Source of the DNA: Nocardia sp. NBC_01327
Lineage (GTDB): Bacteria; Actinomycetota; Actinomycetes; Mycobacteriales; Mycobacteriaceae
Assembly: GCF_035958815.1 (NCBI RefSeq)
Contig: NZ_CP108383.1
Span: 5,208,001 to 5,272,000 of the forward strand
Reading direction: 5' to 3'
DNA: 64,000 bases
Of this stretch, positions 41,100 to 49,666 are shown in pieces. Each line of letters begins with the position of its first letter. The stretch's first letter is position 1. Below the pieces are notes generated by a model. That model worked only from the letters and a program-made list of their open reading frames with translations. It made no database searches and was not told where the DNA came from. Both the position numbers and the translations under genes were made by a program.

Positions 41100-41593
41100 C
41101 CGAGACGAAACACGATTGGCCGTTGTACGCCAACGAACCCGAGCGGCTGATCCTGCGCGGCAATCTCGCGACAGAGGTGATCGGCGGAGGCAACGACTTC
41201 GCCTCCACCGATCCCAAATCTTGGTATCACGAGGACGCGGCACCGTTCTTGGCGGACTTCGAGGTCCTCGACCCTCCACATGGCTGCAACGGGGCTTTCC
41301 TCGCGGACACCAACTTCTACCAGGGCATCAACGCGATGCGGGTGGTCCGCCGTAAGGCTGATGATCGCCTGTTCGGGTACGCCTACTGGGATACCGCCGG
41401 AAACGACGGTTGGGAATCCGATCCCGATTCCAACGGCGACAGATATCCGGGCACCGAGCTTCCCGAACCCGACACTCACGCACCAGGTTTCGACTGGGAC
41501 ACCGACTGGCCACCGAGCACGTACGTGTTCCTCCCAGTCGAGCCGTACACGATCACCGGCTACCAGTTCCCCGTGGGCGGAGGCAGCAAATGA
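41096..41593 (+). CDS. Hypothetical acidic protein
   Basis: 165 aa from the ATG at 41096. Many Asp/Trp/Tyr residues (DTAGNDGWESDPDSNGD, DWDTDWPP); likely a soluble compact protein. No family recognised. Confidence 0.5.
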   Translation: MTETKHDWPLYANEPERLILRGNLATEVIGGGNDFASTDPKSWYHEDAAPFLADFEVLDPPHGCNGAFLADTNFYQGINAMRVVRRKADDRLFGYAYWDTAGNDGWESDPDSNGDRYPGTELPEPDTHAPGFDWDTDWPPSTYVFLPVEPYTITGYQFPVGGGSK

Positions 41594-41874
41594 GCCCCGA
41601 ACAGGTCGTCACCGTCACCCGTTACGAGGTGTCATGCCTGCCCGAAGAACACCGCGACCGGCGGCATTTCACCGTGCGTGTCCAGCACACCGGGTACGGC
41701 GCGTGGGTAGTCGGCCGCGATGACGAGTGGTACGGGCCGCAGTTCGATCCGCGGGAACGGCCTGTCGAGATGGATCTCGTGACCGCCCTCAAGGTCGCGA
41801 ACGTGGTCGCTCCGCTGATGGTTGTCAACGGACGCACCGTGGCTGATGTGCTGGCGCACGAGGGTGGGCAATGA
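41590..41874 (+). CDS. Hypothetical early protein
   Basis: 94 aa from the ATG at 41590. Beta-rich start (VVTVTRYEVSCLPEEHRD), helical end. ATGA overlaps with its neighbours. Function unknown. Confidence 0.48.
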   Translation: MSPEQVVTVTRYEVSCLPEEHRDRRHFTVRVQHTGYGAWVVGRDDEWYGPQFDPRERPVEMDLVTALKVANVVAPLMVVNGRTVADVLAHEGGQ

Positions 41875-42281
41875 ACGCCGTAGCGACGCACGTCGTCGTC
41901 AAGACCGACGCCGGCCCAGATGTCGACTCCGAGTACATGATCGAGTGCTTGACCGAAGGCGGTTGCGGCGGCTGGCACGAGTGCAGCGAACCGCACAAGG
42001 TCGACGGCCAAGAGGTCACCCCGGACGACTGCGAACCTGGCCTCCCCTGGGAAGGTGTGCAGGAGTGGGAGTTCCATGGCGTCCTACACACCTGGCAGGG
42101 ATGGAACGGCTGGACGATCCCGTACGTCGGATGCATCATCGCTGTCTGCGACTGGGAGCCGCCCGAGGAAGTCGAGAAACTGTCGGCCGGGCGGTATCCC
42201 GTGGTCGAGAAGTGGGGCGACACGGACGTATATCTGAGTCTGGCCGTCGAATCGCCGCTGGCGTGCGGGGGTGGACAGTGA
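41871..42281 (+). CDS. Hypothetical Trp-rich protein
   Basis: 136 aa. CGGWHECSE near residue 38, EGVQEWEFHG, GWNGWTIPYVGC. Possible metal site from Cys and His. No family recognised. Confidence 0.48.
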   Translation: MNAVATHVVVKTDAGPDVDSEYMIECLTEGGCGGWHECSEPHKVDGQEVTPDDCEPGLPWEGVQEWEFHGVLHTWQGWNGWTIPYVGCIIAVCDWEPPEEVEKLSAGRYPVVEKWGDTDVYLSLAVESPLACGGGQ

Positions 42282-42439
42282 AAGCCGATGCGCTCGCGTT
42301 CGAGGCCCCCGATGTAGCGCAAGAAATCCTTAACTTTCGCCGCGATAATATCGCCGCCGAAATTAAGGCTACTGCCGATAACTGCAGTTCAAACTATGTT
42401 TCTGATACTTCCATGCTGGCGCGCGGGGGTGGGCAGTGA
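42278..42439 (+). CDS. 53-aa protein with unusual low-GC codons
   Basis: GTG start overlapping the previous stop. The middle (42325-42415) uses codons such as ATT, AAT, ACT and TTT that are rare in its neighbours, so it may have been acquired separately. Helical and acidic. Function unknown. Confidence 0.42.
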   Translation: MKADALAFEAPDVAQEILNFRRDNIAAEIKATADNCSSNYVSDTSMLARGGGQ

Positions 42440-42747
42440 GCACCGATGAGTTCAGGTCTTCAACTGACCCGTGTGAGCACTGCGGCTGCAGTCCTTGGGA
42501 CACAAGACTGGCCGAGCGCTACGAGCGGACGTCCGAACGGTTGCAACGTGCCTATGAGCACCAGGCCGCCGTTCATGGCGTGGCGGCTGCGCAATGGCAC
42601 TTGAAAGAGCTGGAGAACGCGGACGCGCACAGTGGGTTTCAGCGCAAAGTTGCCGAGCAACGGCGGACGATCCGACGCCTGGAGTCCAAGCTTCGCAAGC
42701 TCGGTGTGCCGCCATATGCCAAGGACGTCGAGCAGGTGACCGAATGA
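42436..42747 (+). CDS. Helical protein with Cys pair
   Basis: 103 aa, GTG start. CEHCGCS near residue 13 then a long charged helix (about 30-95), for instance AEQRRTIRRLESKLRKLG. A zinc-knuckle plus coiled-coil arrangement. Confidence 0.5.
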   Translation: MSTDEFRSSTDPCEHCGCSPWDTRLAERYERTSERLQRAYEHQAAVHGVAAAQWHLKELENADAHSGFQRKVAEQRRTIRRLESKLRKLGVPPYAKDVEQVTE

Positions 42748-43127
42748 GCTACACGACTGACTTGATGCTGTGCTGCGACTACTCCGGCGACAAAGGGATT
42801 GAACCGTTCCTGAAGGCCATTGCCGGAGTGGAGCGGTTCGGCGACACGCTCCGCAAGCTCGACATGCACCCCCTCGCAGGCGGCACACGGCTCTACACCG
42901 GAGCCGTGTATGCGTTGGGCACCAACTACTTCCCGACCCAGGATCTGCAAGAGCTCATCGACGGCGTGAAGTGGTCGGCGCCCGGCAACGTCGTGCTGGT
43001 GGTGTGCTCCCAGGACTGGACCGAGACCCGCATAATCCGCCCGGCGTACGAGATCGAGATTGGCGGTCGCTGGGACTGCGAAAGCCGCGCTGTGCAGGTC
43101 GCGCCCAAACCGGAGGTGACCGGATGA
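42744..43127 (+). CDS. Hypothetical early protein
   Basis: 127 aa from the ATG at 42744. Mixed alpha/beta; LMLCCDYSGDKGIEPFLKAI, VVLVVCSQDWTETR. No family recognised. Confidence 0.5.
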   Translation: MSYTTDLMLCCDYSGDKGIEPFLKAIAGVERFGDTLRKLDMHPLAGGTRLYTGAVYALGTNYFPTQDLQELIDGVKWSAPGNVVLVVCSQDWTETRIIRPAYEIEIGGRWDCESRAVQVAPKPEVTG

Positions 43128-43471
43128 CCCCCGAAGCGATCCGTGCCAAAGCGATTGAGCGGCTGGCCAAAGCACTGCACTGGCAAAACGAGTACGCCTG
43201 CTTGCCGGACGATCCGTCGGCCGACCATTGGGAGCTCGCCGACGAAGACACCCGGACCGGCTGCCGTGTGGCGGTCACCTTCTATGTCGACGCCCTCGGT
43301 GACATGTTCCCCATCGAGACTCAGTGGCGCGTGGACCACGACGAGCCGGACGAGTGGGGTGTCAGCGTGTTCAACGCGAACAGCCGCGAGGACGCCAGGC
43401 ACTTCGCTTCCATGTCGGCTGGCACTGTGCAGGTTCGTTACCTGTCCGACTGGACGGAGGCGACCGGGTGA
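43124..43471 (+). CDS. Hypothetical early protein
   Basis: 115 aa from the ATG at 43124. Helical start (AIRAKAIERLAKALHW) and several strands. Function unknown. Confidence 0.48.
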   Translation: MTPEAIRAKAIERLAKALHWQNEYACLPDDPSADHWELADEDTRTGCRVAVTFYVDALGDMFPIETQWRVDHDEPDEWGVSVFNANSREDARHFASMSAGTVQVRYLSDWTEATG

Positions 43472-44010
43472 ACCCCACCGAAACCCGTGCCGAGTACGCC
43501 GAATTCAGTAACGCCGTGGCCGGCGCTTTGATCGAATACGCCGAAGCGGAAGGGCATCGCAGCCCGGTGTTCTCTGCCCGCTACCGCACGGCCGCCCGTG
43601 CGTGGCTCGCACTGCACCCGGACAGTCAATTCGGTGCCGAGTTCGGGCCATGGCCGGATCCGTCGACTGACAGCGGTAAGACCGCCCGAGGCGGGTGTGA
43701 ATTGATGACGTGTGCCTTGACCCGGCAGTTGCGCCGCATCCTGGAACTCACGCACATGAAGGCCAGGTCGGCAGCGGAGGACTTGATCGACGCTGGGTGG
43801 ACGCTTCCCGCCGGACACCCGGCGGGGTACGTCGTCGGCTACGTCGCGCAGCTGCCGGACGACACCGTTGGCCCGCAGCTGTGCACCTTCTCCGACGACG
43901 TTCTGCCGACCACCGAAGCCGGGCGTGCGGAATTCGCGAACGCACTCGCATGGCGGCCGGGTTGGCACCTGTACGCACTCGTGGATGTCACGGAAGAGAT
44001 GACCGAATGA
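43468..44010 (+). CDS. Hypothetical protein near the integrase
   Basis: 180 aa, GTG start. Helical N-terminal half and a second half with AEDLIDAGWTLPAGHP, distantly like the AGWRPPAR segment of the array families. Function unknown. Confidence 0.5.
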   Translation: MNPTETRAEYAEFSNAVAGALIEYAEAEGHRSPVFSARYRTAARAWLALHPDSQFGAEFGPWPDPSTDSGKTARGGCELMTCALTRQLRRILELTHMKARSAAEDLIDAGWTLPAGHPAGYVVGYVAQLPDDTVGPQLCTFSDDVLPTTEAGRAEFANALAWRPGWHLYALVDVTEEMTE

Positions 44011-44159
44011 ACCTGTTTCATCGCCACGACTGGGGTATGTGGGAACGCATCCAGGTCGAATACACAGACCATTTCGGGGACCGCGGTGGTACCGACACCA
44101 AGCAGGCACGCCGTTGCGGCACCTGCGGCAAATACCAGCTGCGCAGGATCCGCGGATGA
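44007..44159 (+). CDS. 50-aa zinc-site protein
   Basis: RHDWGMWERIQ and RRCGTCGKYQLRRI give a likely C-x2-C plus His site. Overlaps its neighbours by four bases. Confidence 0.45.
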   Translation: MNLFHRHDWGMWERIQVEYTDHFGDRGGTDTKQARRCGTCGKYQLRRIRG

Positions 44160-44272
44160 TGCCTCGCGACAACGGGCGCATGACCGCCGCTAGCGAGCAG
44201 CAACCGGCCGACCTCTTGTTACCCCGCACTGCGGCAAGGAGATTCGTATGTCCACCGACGAAACATATCTGA
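44156..44272 (+). CDS. Possible 38-aa leader peptide before the excisionase
   Basis: Coupled to the previous stop, but overlaps 25 bases of the following gene and has no recognisable content. Listed because translation through it could couple the excisionase-like gene to the operon. Confidence 0.25.
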   Translation: MMPRDNGRMTAASEQQPADLLLPRTAARRFVCPPTKHI

Positions 44273-44451
44273 CCAGAGAACAGGTCGCGGCGCGACTGAA
44301 GATCACCACGAAAACACTCGCGAATTGGGCTTGGGACGGAAAAGGGCCACCGTTCATGCGGCTCGGTCTGGTCGGCGCTCCGGTCCGTTATCCGTGTGAA
44401 AGCTATTTCGAGTGGGAGCGATCGCAGACCGAACTGTTTCTACCGACATAA
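44248..44451 (+). CDS. xis: Excisionase-like HTH protein
   Basis: 67 aa. LTREQVAARLKITTKTLANWAWDGKGPPFMRLG is the MerR/excisionase-type helix-turn-helix (HTH_17). Position 51 bases before the integrase supports a recombination directionality factor. The function of RDFs cannot be proven from sequence. Confidence 0.65.
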   Translation: MSTDETYLTREQVAARLKITTKTLANWAWDGKGPPFMRLGLVGAPVRYPCESYFEWERSQTELFLPT

Positions 44452-44460
44452 ACACGGCCT

Positions 44461-44477
44461 CCTGAATGCCTTTCAGG
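44461..44477. other. Small hairpin between excisionase and integrase
   Basis: CCTGAA and TTCAGG separated by five bases, with outer GGCC pairs. Could be a weak attenuator or a binding site for the excisionase or integrase. Confidence 0.3.
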
Positions 44478-44502
44478 GCTGGGGCCGAGCGAAGGAAGTG
44501 CG

Positions 44503-45789
44503 ATGGGTAGCGACCGGTTGATAGCGGGTGGTCGCCCGAAGAAGAAGTCGTTGGAGCCGGTCAAAGGTTCGGACGGGATGTGGCGTCTGGACCGGGTCCG
44601 TCACCGGACCTACAGCGGCATGTACACGCGCACCAGCGCGAGTGCCCGCACACGCAAAGGGTGTGCGGAGCAGTGGGAGATAAAGTTCGAGAAGAATCGG
44701 CACAAGGGATCGGTGCGCACTGCCCGCAGCGACACCGCCGCGGTACGGTTCACCGCCGACGACAAAATGAGCGCCGCTTTCACACACTTCCTCGCCACGT
44801 GCGAGAAGAAGGTGAAGCAAGGGCTCATCAAACAGCGCACCGTCGACGGATACAGACGATTCATCTTCCCGTGCACCGGAAACAAATCCTCCAAGAACTC
44901 CATCAAACTCGATACCGAGCTGGGTGGTTTGACCGTGGGCGAGGTCGGGGATCCGGCCTTCCTCAGTGACTACCTGGAAGGTATTCACGACGTAGCGAAA
45001 GGCACTGCGAGTGTTCACTACGCGCTGCTGAAGCAAATATTCGGGATGCTGACGTTGAACGGCCCCTTCAAATACGACCCGATGGCACCGGTGTCCAACC
45101 CCTACCGCTCCGGTGGCGGGCAGCGGGCGTTGAAACGCGCCGAACGCGACGCGTTGTTCGAGTTGTTCCTGGCCCGTATGCCCCAGAACCCGTACTGCCG
45201 CATCCTGTTCCTGCTGCTGCTGGGCACCGGGATGCGGATCGGGGAGGTGCTGGGGTTGCGGTGGGTCGACGTGGACTTGAAGGACGGCCCGCAGTGCGCG
45301 GTGATCTACATCTGCGGGACCGTGGTGCCGGGGCCGGCCGGGGGTAAGGGGTACCGGCAGGACAAACGCAAGAACGACGGCACCCCCTACTATCTGACCC
45401 TCCCGATGTGGCTGACGGTGGAGTTGCGGGAATGGCGTGCCAAGGCCGGCGATGTCGACGAGCAGAGAGCTGTGTTGTCGACCAAGCGGGGCACGTTCCG
45501 GTCGGTGTCAGGTCTCGAGGGAGTGCTGCGGCAGATCGTCGGGGGTACGGCGATGGATTGGGTGCACTTCGGCAACTTCCGGGATACCGCCGCGACTCAC
45601 GTCAAAGGCAAGACACGCAGCGGCGCCAGGGCAAGCGCCCAACTGGGTCATGCGGAAGGCTCCACGGTGGCCAGCACCTACTATATTGACAAGGAGGGAT
45701 ACGAGCACCCGGCGGTGGACAACGCGGCCGCGATGGAATCGCTCAAGCCCTCAAAGTTGGAGCGAGACTGGAATTCCGGTGCTGTCTAA
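44503..45789 (+). CDS. int: Phage tyrosine integrase
   Basis: 428 aa, GAAGG upstream. About residues 85-175 are the core-binding domain and 190-420 the catalytic domain. Box I LLGTGMRIGEVLGLRW keeps the Arg; KRKNDG supplies the Lys; GHAEGSTVASTYY supplies the second His and Tyr nucleophile. Box II reads VHFGNFRDTAAT: the Arg is present, but Gly stands at the usual His position and His lies two residues earlier. It should integrate and, with the excisionase, excise the prophage. Its stop codon abuts the truncated P450, fitting an adjacent attachment site. Confidence 0.85.
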   Translation: MGSDRLIAGGRPKKKSLEPVKGSDGMWRLDRVRHRTYSGMYTRTSASARTRKGCAEQWEIKFEKNRHKGSVRTARSDTAAVRFTADDKMSAAFTHFLATCEKKVKQGLIKQRTVDGYRRFIFPCTGNKSSKNSIKLDTELGGLTVGEVGDPAFLSDYLEGIHDVAKGTASVHYALLKQIFGMLTLNGPFKYDPMAPVSNPYRSGGGQRALKRAERDALFELFLARMPQNPYCRILFLLLLGTGMRIGEVLGLRWVDVDLKDGPQCAVIYICGTVVPGPAGGKGYRQDKRKNDGTPYYLTLPMWLTVELREWRAKAGDVDEQRAVLSTKRGTFRSVSGLEGVLRQIVGGTAMDWVHFGNFRDTAATHVKGKTRSGARASAQLGHAEGSTVASTYYIDKEGYEHPAVDNAAAMESLKPSKLERDWNSGAV

Positions 45790-45835
45790 GCCGACTGCAG
45801 GGCGCCGACCTCGATCGATTCAAAATTCGGATACT
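45786..45835. other. Right prophage-host junction (attR region, approximate)
   Basis: The P450 frame reads recognisably through YPNFESI and then into residues not typical of P450s until its stop at 45786, which overlaps the integrase stop. The crossover is probably within about 50 bases right of the integrase. The matching left repeat is outside the window, so the core cannot be defined. Confidence 0.45.
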
Positions 45836-46391
45836 TCCAGCCGAAGAAGATGATCGGGTTCACGTTCACAATGCGGCGCAGTCGCGGGGCCAGCTGCGCG
45901 CGGCGGCGCTCATCGGTCATGCCGAACACGACCTGCATGATGACATCGAGTGTCAGCTCGTTCATACGGTCGAGCGTGTGCACGGTCGACCCGCCGCCCC
46001 AACGGTCCAGATGAGTTTTCGCGATCGCCTCGACCAGCGTCCGGTACCCGCGCAGCGAGGATCCGGCGAAGGCGGGCATGAGCAGTCGCCGGGCGCGCGC
46101 ATGCTCACCTTCATCGGTGAGCAGCACCGAGTGCTCGCCCATAATGTGCACCAGCAGCCGATTGCCCTCTCCCGCATGCAGATCGGCCGGGTCGCCGGCG
46201 AAGATCTCCCGAATATGCTCGGGCCGCGAGAACACCACCAGATTCTCCGCATACGGCGCGACCAGATGCAGCGTGAACACATCGCCGTAGCGCCGCGCCG
46301 CCCGCCCGAGCAGCATGCCGCGCCATTTCGCGTACAGCAGCGTCTGGACGATGACCGGCAATCGAGGGCCTGGTGGAAATGCGGTAGTCAC
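45786..46391 (-). pseudogene. Cytochrome P450, C-terminal half missing (phage-disrupted)
   Basis: About 201 codons from the GTG at 46391; intact P450s have about 400-460. The N-terminal half is recognisable: PPGPRLPV, YGDVFTLHL, GEHSVLLTDEGEHARARRLLMPAF (C-helix region with the HARARRLLMPAF heme-contact segment) and MNELTLDVIMQVVFG. Missing are the I-helix acid-Thr pair, ExxR and the Cys haem-ligand loop, so it cannot bind haem. Loss coincides with the prophage edge. The remaining half should lie beyond the left end of the prophage. Confidence 0.75.
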
Positions 46392-46603
46392 GACGGCGAT
46401 CCCTTCGCGCGAGCCGCATCGATGCGGCGAGCCTCCCCACAGCGTAGAACGCCCGCTCCTGAGCTGTCGGAGTGCCGGAAGAGTCGGCAGGCAGGCGTCC
46501 AGAAGCATTGGGAATGAATGTCACTGTGACGCAAGGCGCTTCGGTGGGAGATGGGCGGCGATCTAGGACATCTACTGGCCTAGTTGGCTCCTATCGTCGA
46601 GTC

Positions 46604-47740
46604 ATGACCACTTTCGAGCCCTTCCGCATCGATGTTCCGGCCGCCGCGATCGATGATTTGAACGCGCGTCTTGCTGCTACGCGCTGGCCTGCGGAACTGC
46701 CCGGAGTCGGCTGGAGCTACGGCATTCCGACGAGTTATGTGCGGGAGCTGGCCGAGTACTGGGGTAGCGAATACGACTGGCGGGTCCACGAAGCGGCGTG
46801 GAATCGGCATCCGCAGTTCGTCACCGATATCGACGGGCAGCGGATGCACTTCTTGCATATCCGCTCGCCTGAGCCGGAGGCGATGCCGCTCGTTCTGGTG
46901 CACGGGTGGCCGTTTCAGGATTTCACCGAGATGATCGGCCCGCTGACGGATCCCCGGGCGCACGGGGGAGTGCCGGAAGATGCCTTCCACCTGGTGATTC
47001 CGACTCTGCCCGGGTTCGGCTTCTCGGGGCCGACCCATCGGCCCGGAGAAGCCGCGACCGAGCGCAGTGCCGAGCTGATCGTGAAACTCATGGCCGGTCT
47101 GGGCTATGACCGCTACGGCGCACAAGGGGGAGATGCCGGGTCCTTCGTCGTTCCGCAGCTGGGCCGGATCGATGCCGGGCATGTGGCCGGTGTGCATCTC
47201 AATGACCCGATCACCATCCCGGCCTGGGGTGATGACGGATCCGGCTACAGCGCAAGCGATCAGGAGAAGCTCGCGTCCATGGCGGATTGGAGCAGTAAGG
47301 AGACCTCCGGTTATGCGGGCATGCACGCCACGCGACCGCAGACTCTCGCTCCGGCGATCGCCGATTCTCCGGCGGGGTTGCTCGCCTGGGTCCTGGACGT
47401 GGTCCAGACCTTCAGCGATCCGTCCAAGGCCACGCCCGATGCGGCGATCGACCGCGACATGCTGCTGACGAATATCTCGGTTCTGTGGTTCACCAACACC
47501 ATCGGATCGTCCATGTACCTCTACAAGGAATCACAGCAGTGGGGCGCGGAAGCCTCGAACTCCGGGGTGCCGACCGGCGTCGCGGTCTTCCCGGGCAACA
47601 ACACCATTCGTGGTCTCGCGGAGAAGCGGAACACCGTCGTGCACTGGTCCGAATTCGATCGCGGGGGACACTTCGCCGCCATGGAGACCCCGGATCTGCT
47701 GACGACCGACCTCCGCGACTTCTTCCGCAAACTCCGCTGA
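46604..47740 (+). CDS. Epoxide hydrolase-family alpha/beta hydrolase
   Basis: 378 aa from the ATG at 46604. N-terminal FRIDVPAAAIDDLNARLAATRWP is the EHN domain; VLVHGWPFQDF is the oxyanion hole; QGGDAGSFV carries the nucleophile Asp and GGHFAAME the catalytic His. Acts on epoxides or related esters. Separated from the P450 remnant by a 212-base divergent promoter region. Confidence 0.82.
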   Translation: MTTFEPFRIDVPAAAIDDLNARLAATRWPAELPGVGWSYGIPTSYVRELAEYWGSEYDWRVHEAAWNRHPQFVTDIDGQRMHFLHIRSPEPEAMPLVLVHGWPFQDFTEMIGPLTDPRAHGGVPEDAFHLVIPTLPGFGFSGPTHRPGEAATERSAELIVKLMAGLGYDRYGAQGGDAGSFVVPQLGRIDAGHVAGVHLNDPITIPAWGDDGSGYSASDQEKLASMADWSSKETSGYAGMHATRPQTLAPAIADSPAGLLAWVLDVVQTFSDPSKATPDAAIDRDMLLTNISVLWFTNTIGSSMYLYKESQQWGAEASNSGVPTGVAVFPGNNTIRGLAEKRNTVVHWSEFDRGGHFAAMETPDLLTTDLRDFFRKLR

Positions 47741-47808
47741 TCCGTCTGTGGGCGGAGCGTTCGCCGCGCTGCCCACACTTGTACACCCGGATCTGAGAGT
47801 CTGGGGCC

Positions 47809-48453
47809 ATGGCTATCGTTCATCGCACCACCATGGTCCCCGGCAAATTGGAGCTGTTGGCGGCGTGGCTGCCGACTCGCGCCTGGTACGCGGGCGGTTC
47901 GCAGCCGCAGCTTGCCAAGGCCGGCGGGTTCCGGCTCGACGATCCGGCGGGCGCGGTCGGTATCGAAGTCATGGTCGTGAGCGACAGTTCGGGTGCGCGG
48001 CCGGTGACCTATCTGGTCCCGATGACCTACCGCGGCGCACCGCTGCCCGATGCGGCCGACGCTTTGATCGGCACCTCCGAGCACGGTGTGCTCGGCACCC
48101 GCTGGCTCTACGACGCCACCCACGATCCGGTCTTCGTCGAGCAGGTTGTGCGCCTGCTGGCCGCCGAAGCCCAGCCGCAAGCCCAGAGCGAGAGTGATAC
48201 CCCCGACCCCACCGTCACGGTCCGGGCGGCTGAAATCCCGGTCCCGGCAGCGGGATTCGGCGGCAGCGAGGTGCTGGACGCGGCGCGCTGGACCGATATC
48301 GCCCCGGCCGGAACCGAGGTGCCGGTACTTCGACTGCATCGAATTCTCGGCGACGAATCGCCCGCCGACCTCTACGCATGGGTCGAAGCACCGTGGACGA
48401 CCCCGGACGGCGAGATCAGTCGCGGGGTGTTCGTATCGACTCAGGCCGGATAG
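47809..48453 (+). CDS. Maltokinase N-terminal cap-like protein
   Basis: 214 aa. VHRTTMVPGKLELLAAWLPTR and WYAGG resemble the N-terminal cap domain of actinobacterial maltokinases, which also exists as a separate family. It lacks the kinase domain (no Brenner or Asp-Phe-Gly-type motif). Function in glucan metabolism or elsewhere unknown. Convergent with the erythromycin esterase gene, overlapping by 38 bases. Confidence 0.65.
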   Translation: MAIVHRTTMVPGKLELLAAWLPTRAWYAGGSQPQLAKAGGFRLDDPAGAVGIEVMVVSDSSGARPVTYLVPMTYRGAPLPDAADALIGTSEHGVLGTRWLYDATHDPVFVEQVVRLLAAEAQPQAQSESDTPDPTVTVRAAEIPVPAAGFGGSEVLDAARWTDIAPAGTEVPVLRLHRILGDESPADLYAWVEAPWTTPDGEISRGVFVSTQAG

Positions 48454-49585
48454 CCGCGCCGTCGCTGATGTGCAGGACCGCATCCGCGCCGGCGAGGGTC
48501 GCCGCGTCGAGTGGGAAATAGCCCTGCTGCGGGGTGGTGTCGGTCCGGCTCCGGGCGGCGGCGACCGCACTGCTCGCGATCAGGCCCCAGGTGCTGATGC
48601 GGTTGTCCAGAAAGGCTTCGGAGGTATCGGGTTCCGGCTCTCCGAGCCCGAAGAGATCGCTTCGCCCCAGGCTGCCCGCTATGAATGAGTACTGCTCGCC
48701 CAGGAGTGATGCCGCGATCGAGCCTGCACCGGTCCAGGTGATCTCGCTGTCCGCCCTGCTGAAGTGGCTCGGATTCCGCTGCAGGTGCGTATTGTTCGCG
48801 AAGACCAGCGTCGGACCGCGCCCGGATTCGATCCGCCGGATGGCGAGCAGGTTCTGCGCCATGATCACATCACGTGCGCCGAGTAGCAGGGATATCCTCT
48901 TACTCTGCTCGTGACGCTGCGCTGCGACCCTGTGATAGCGCAGCAACCCGACACCGGCGCTGAGATACGTTTCCGCCCTGTGCCATTCGGCCAGGGAGGT
49001 TGCCGCGATTCGCTGCGGTGCGCACTCGTACAGTGCGTCGACCAGGTCGTCGGCCATCGATCGCAGCCGCCCGGCGGCTTCCGATTCGCCCATCGACAGC
49101 TCCGGATCGAGGATCGCCTCCTGGCGGCCCCAGCGCTCATCATCGCCCGCGGCGCTCGCGATATCGATATCGAGTCCCACGTAGTCGCGGGTGTATTCGA
49201 GGTAGCGGCGTGGACTGGGCGCGCTCGTGTTCTCCGTCTGGGCATCGATGCCGTAGAAGGTCAAATGTGCTGCAGGAGTGTGATTCCGGTTGTATTCGCG
49301 CATCCAGGCAATCAGTTGCCTGTTCGTATCGAGTGCGCCGAAGTCGTGCGAAAACCCTTCGCGCATCACGGTATCGAAATCGCCGATGCCGTTCTGGATG
49401 AAGTCGTTCACGGCCAGGGCCGCCACCCGGTCGGTCTCCAGGCCGATGGATCGAAACCCGAGCTCGACCAGCTGAACGAACAGTTCATTGCGGACCCAGC
49501 CGAAGGCCGGCACCTGATGGGTCGGTTCCCCGAGCGCCAACAGCTCGGATGATGTGGTGACGAAGTCTTGAATATGCTGACTCAT
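48416..49585 (-). CDS. Erythromycin esterase family protein
   Basis: 389 aa from the ATG at 49585. LLALGEPTHQVPAF corresponds to the family's GE..H...F start motif; IGLETDRVAAL, REYNRNHTPAAHLTFYGID and LVFANNTHLQRNP follow in the usual order. Family members hydrolyse macrolide lactones or are Ere-like enzymes of unknown substrate. Diverges from a double-MerR regulator, suggesting inducible expression. Whether it gives macrolide resistance cannot be told. Confidence 0.78.
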   Translation of the reverse strand: MSQHIQDFVTTSSELLALGEPTHQVPAFGWVRNELFVQLVELGFRSIGLETDRVAALAVNDFIQNGIGDFDTVMREGFSHDFGALDTNRQLIAWMREYNRNHTPAAHLTFYGIDAQTENTSAPSPRRYLEYTRDYVGLDIDIASAAGDDERWGRQEAILDPELSMGESEAAGRLRSMADDLVDALYECAPQRIAATSLAEWHRAETYLSAGVGLLRYHRVAAQRHEQSKRISLLLGARDVIMAQNLLAIRRIESGRGPTLVFANNTHLQRNPSHFSRADSEITWTGAGSIAASLLGEQYSFIAGSLGRSDLFGLGEPEPDTSEAFLDNRISTWGLIASSAVAAARSRTDTTPQQGYFPLDAATLAGADAVLHISDGAAIRPESIRTPRD

Positions 49586-49613
49586 GAGCCTCAATCGTAT
49601 CGTTGAAAGAACG

Positions 49614-49663
49614 TTTGAGACTTTGGTCCGCTGACTCATGAATTCGAGCGGTAAAGTCTCAAA
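49614..49663. promoter_or_regulatory. Operator pair between the esterase and the MerR-type gene
   Basis: TTTGAGACTTT at 49614-49624 and its exact reverse complement AAAGTCTCAAA at 49653-49663 flank the start side of the MerR gene. The 28-base spacing and position fit a MerR-type or dimer binding arrangement for the divergent promoters. Confidence 0.6.
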
Positions 49664-49666
49664 TCG

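Noticed and set aside
45786..45835. tRNA gene as attachment site
   Set aside because: No cloverleaf or conserved tRNA arms visible around the junction; the P450 frame is cut instead.
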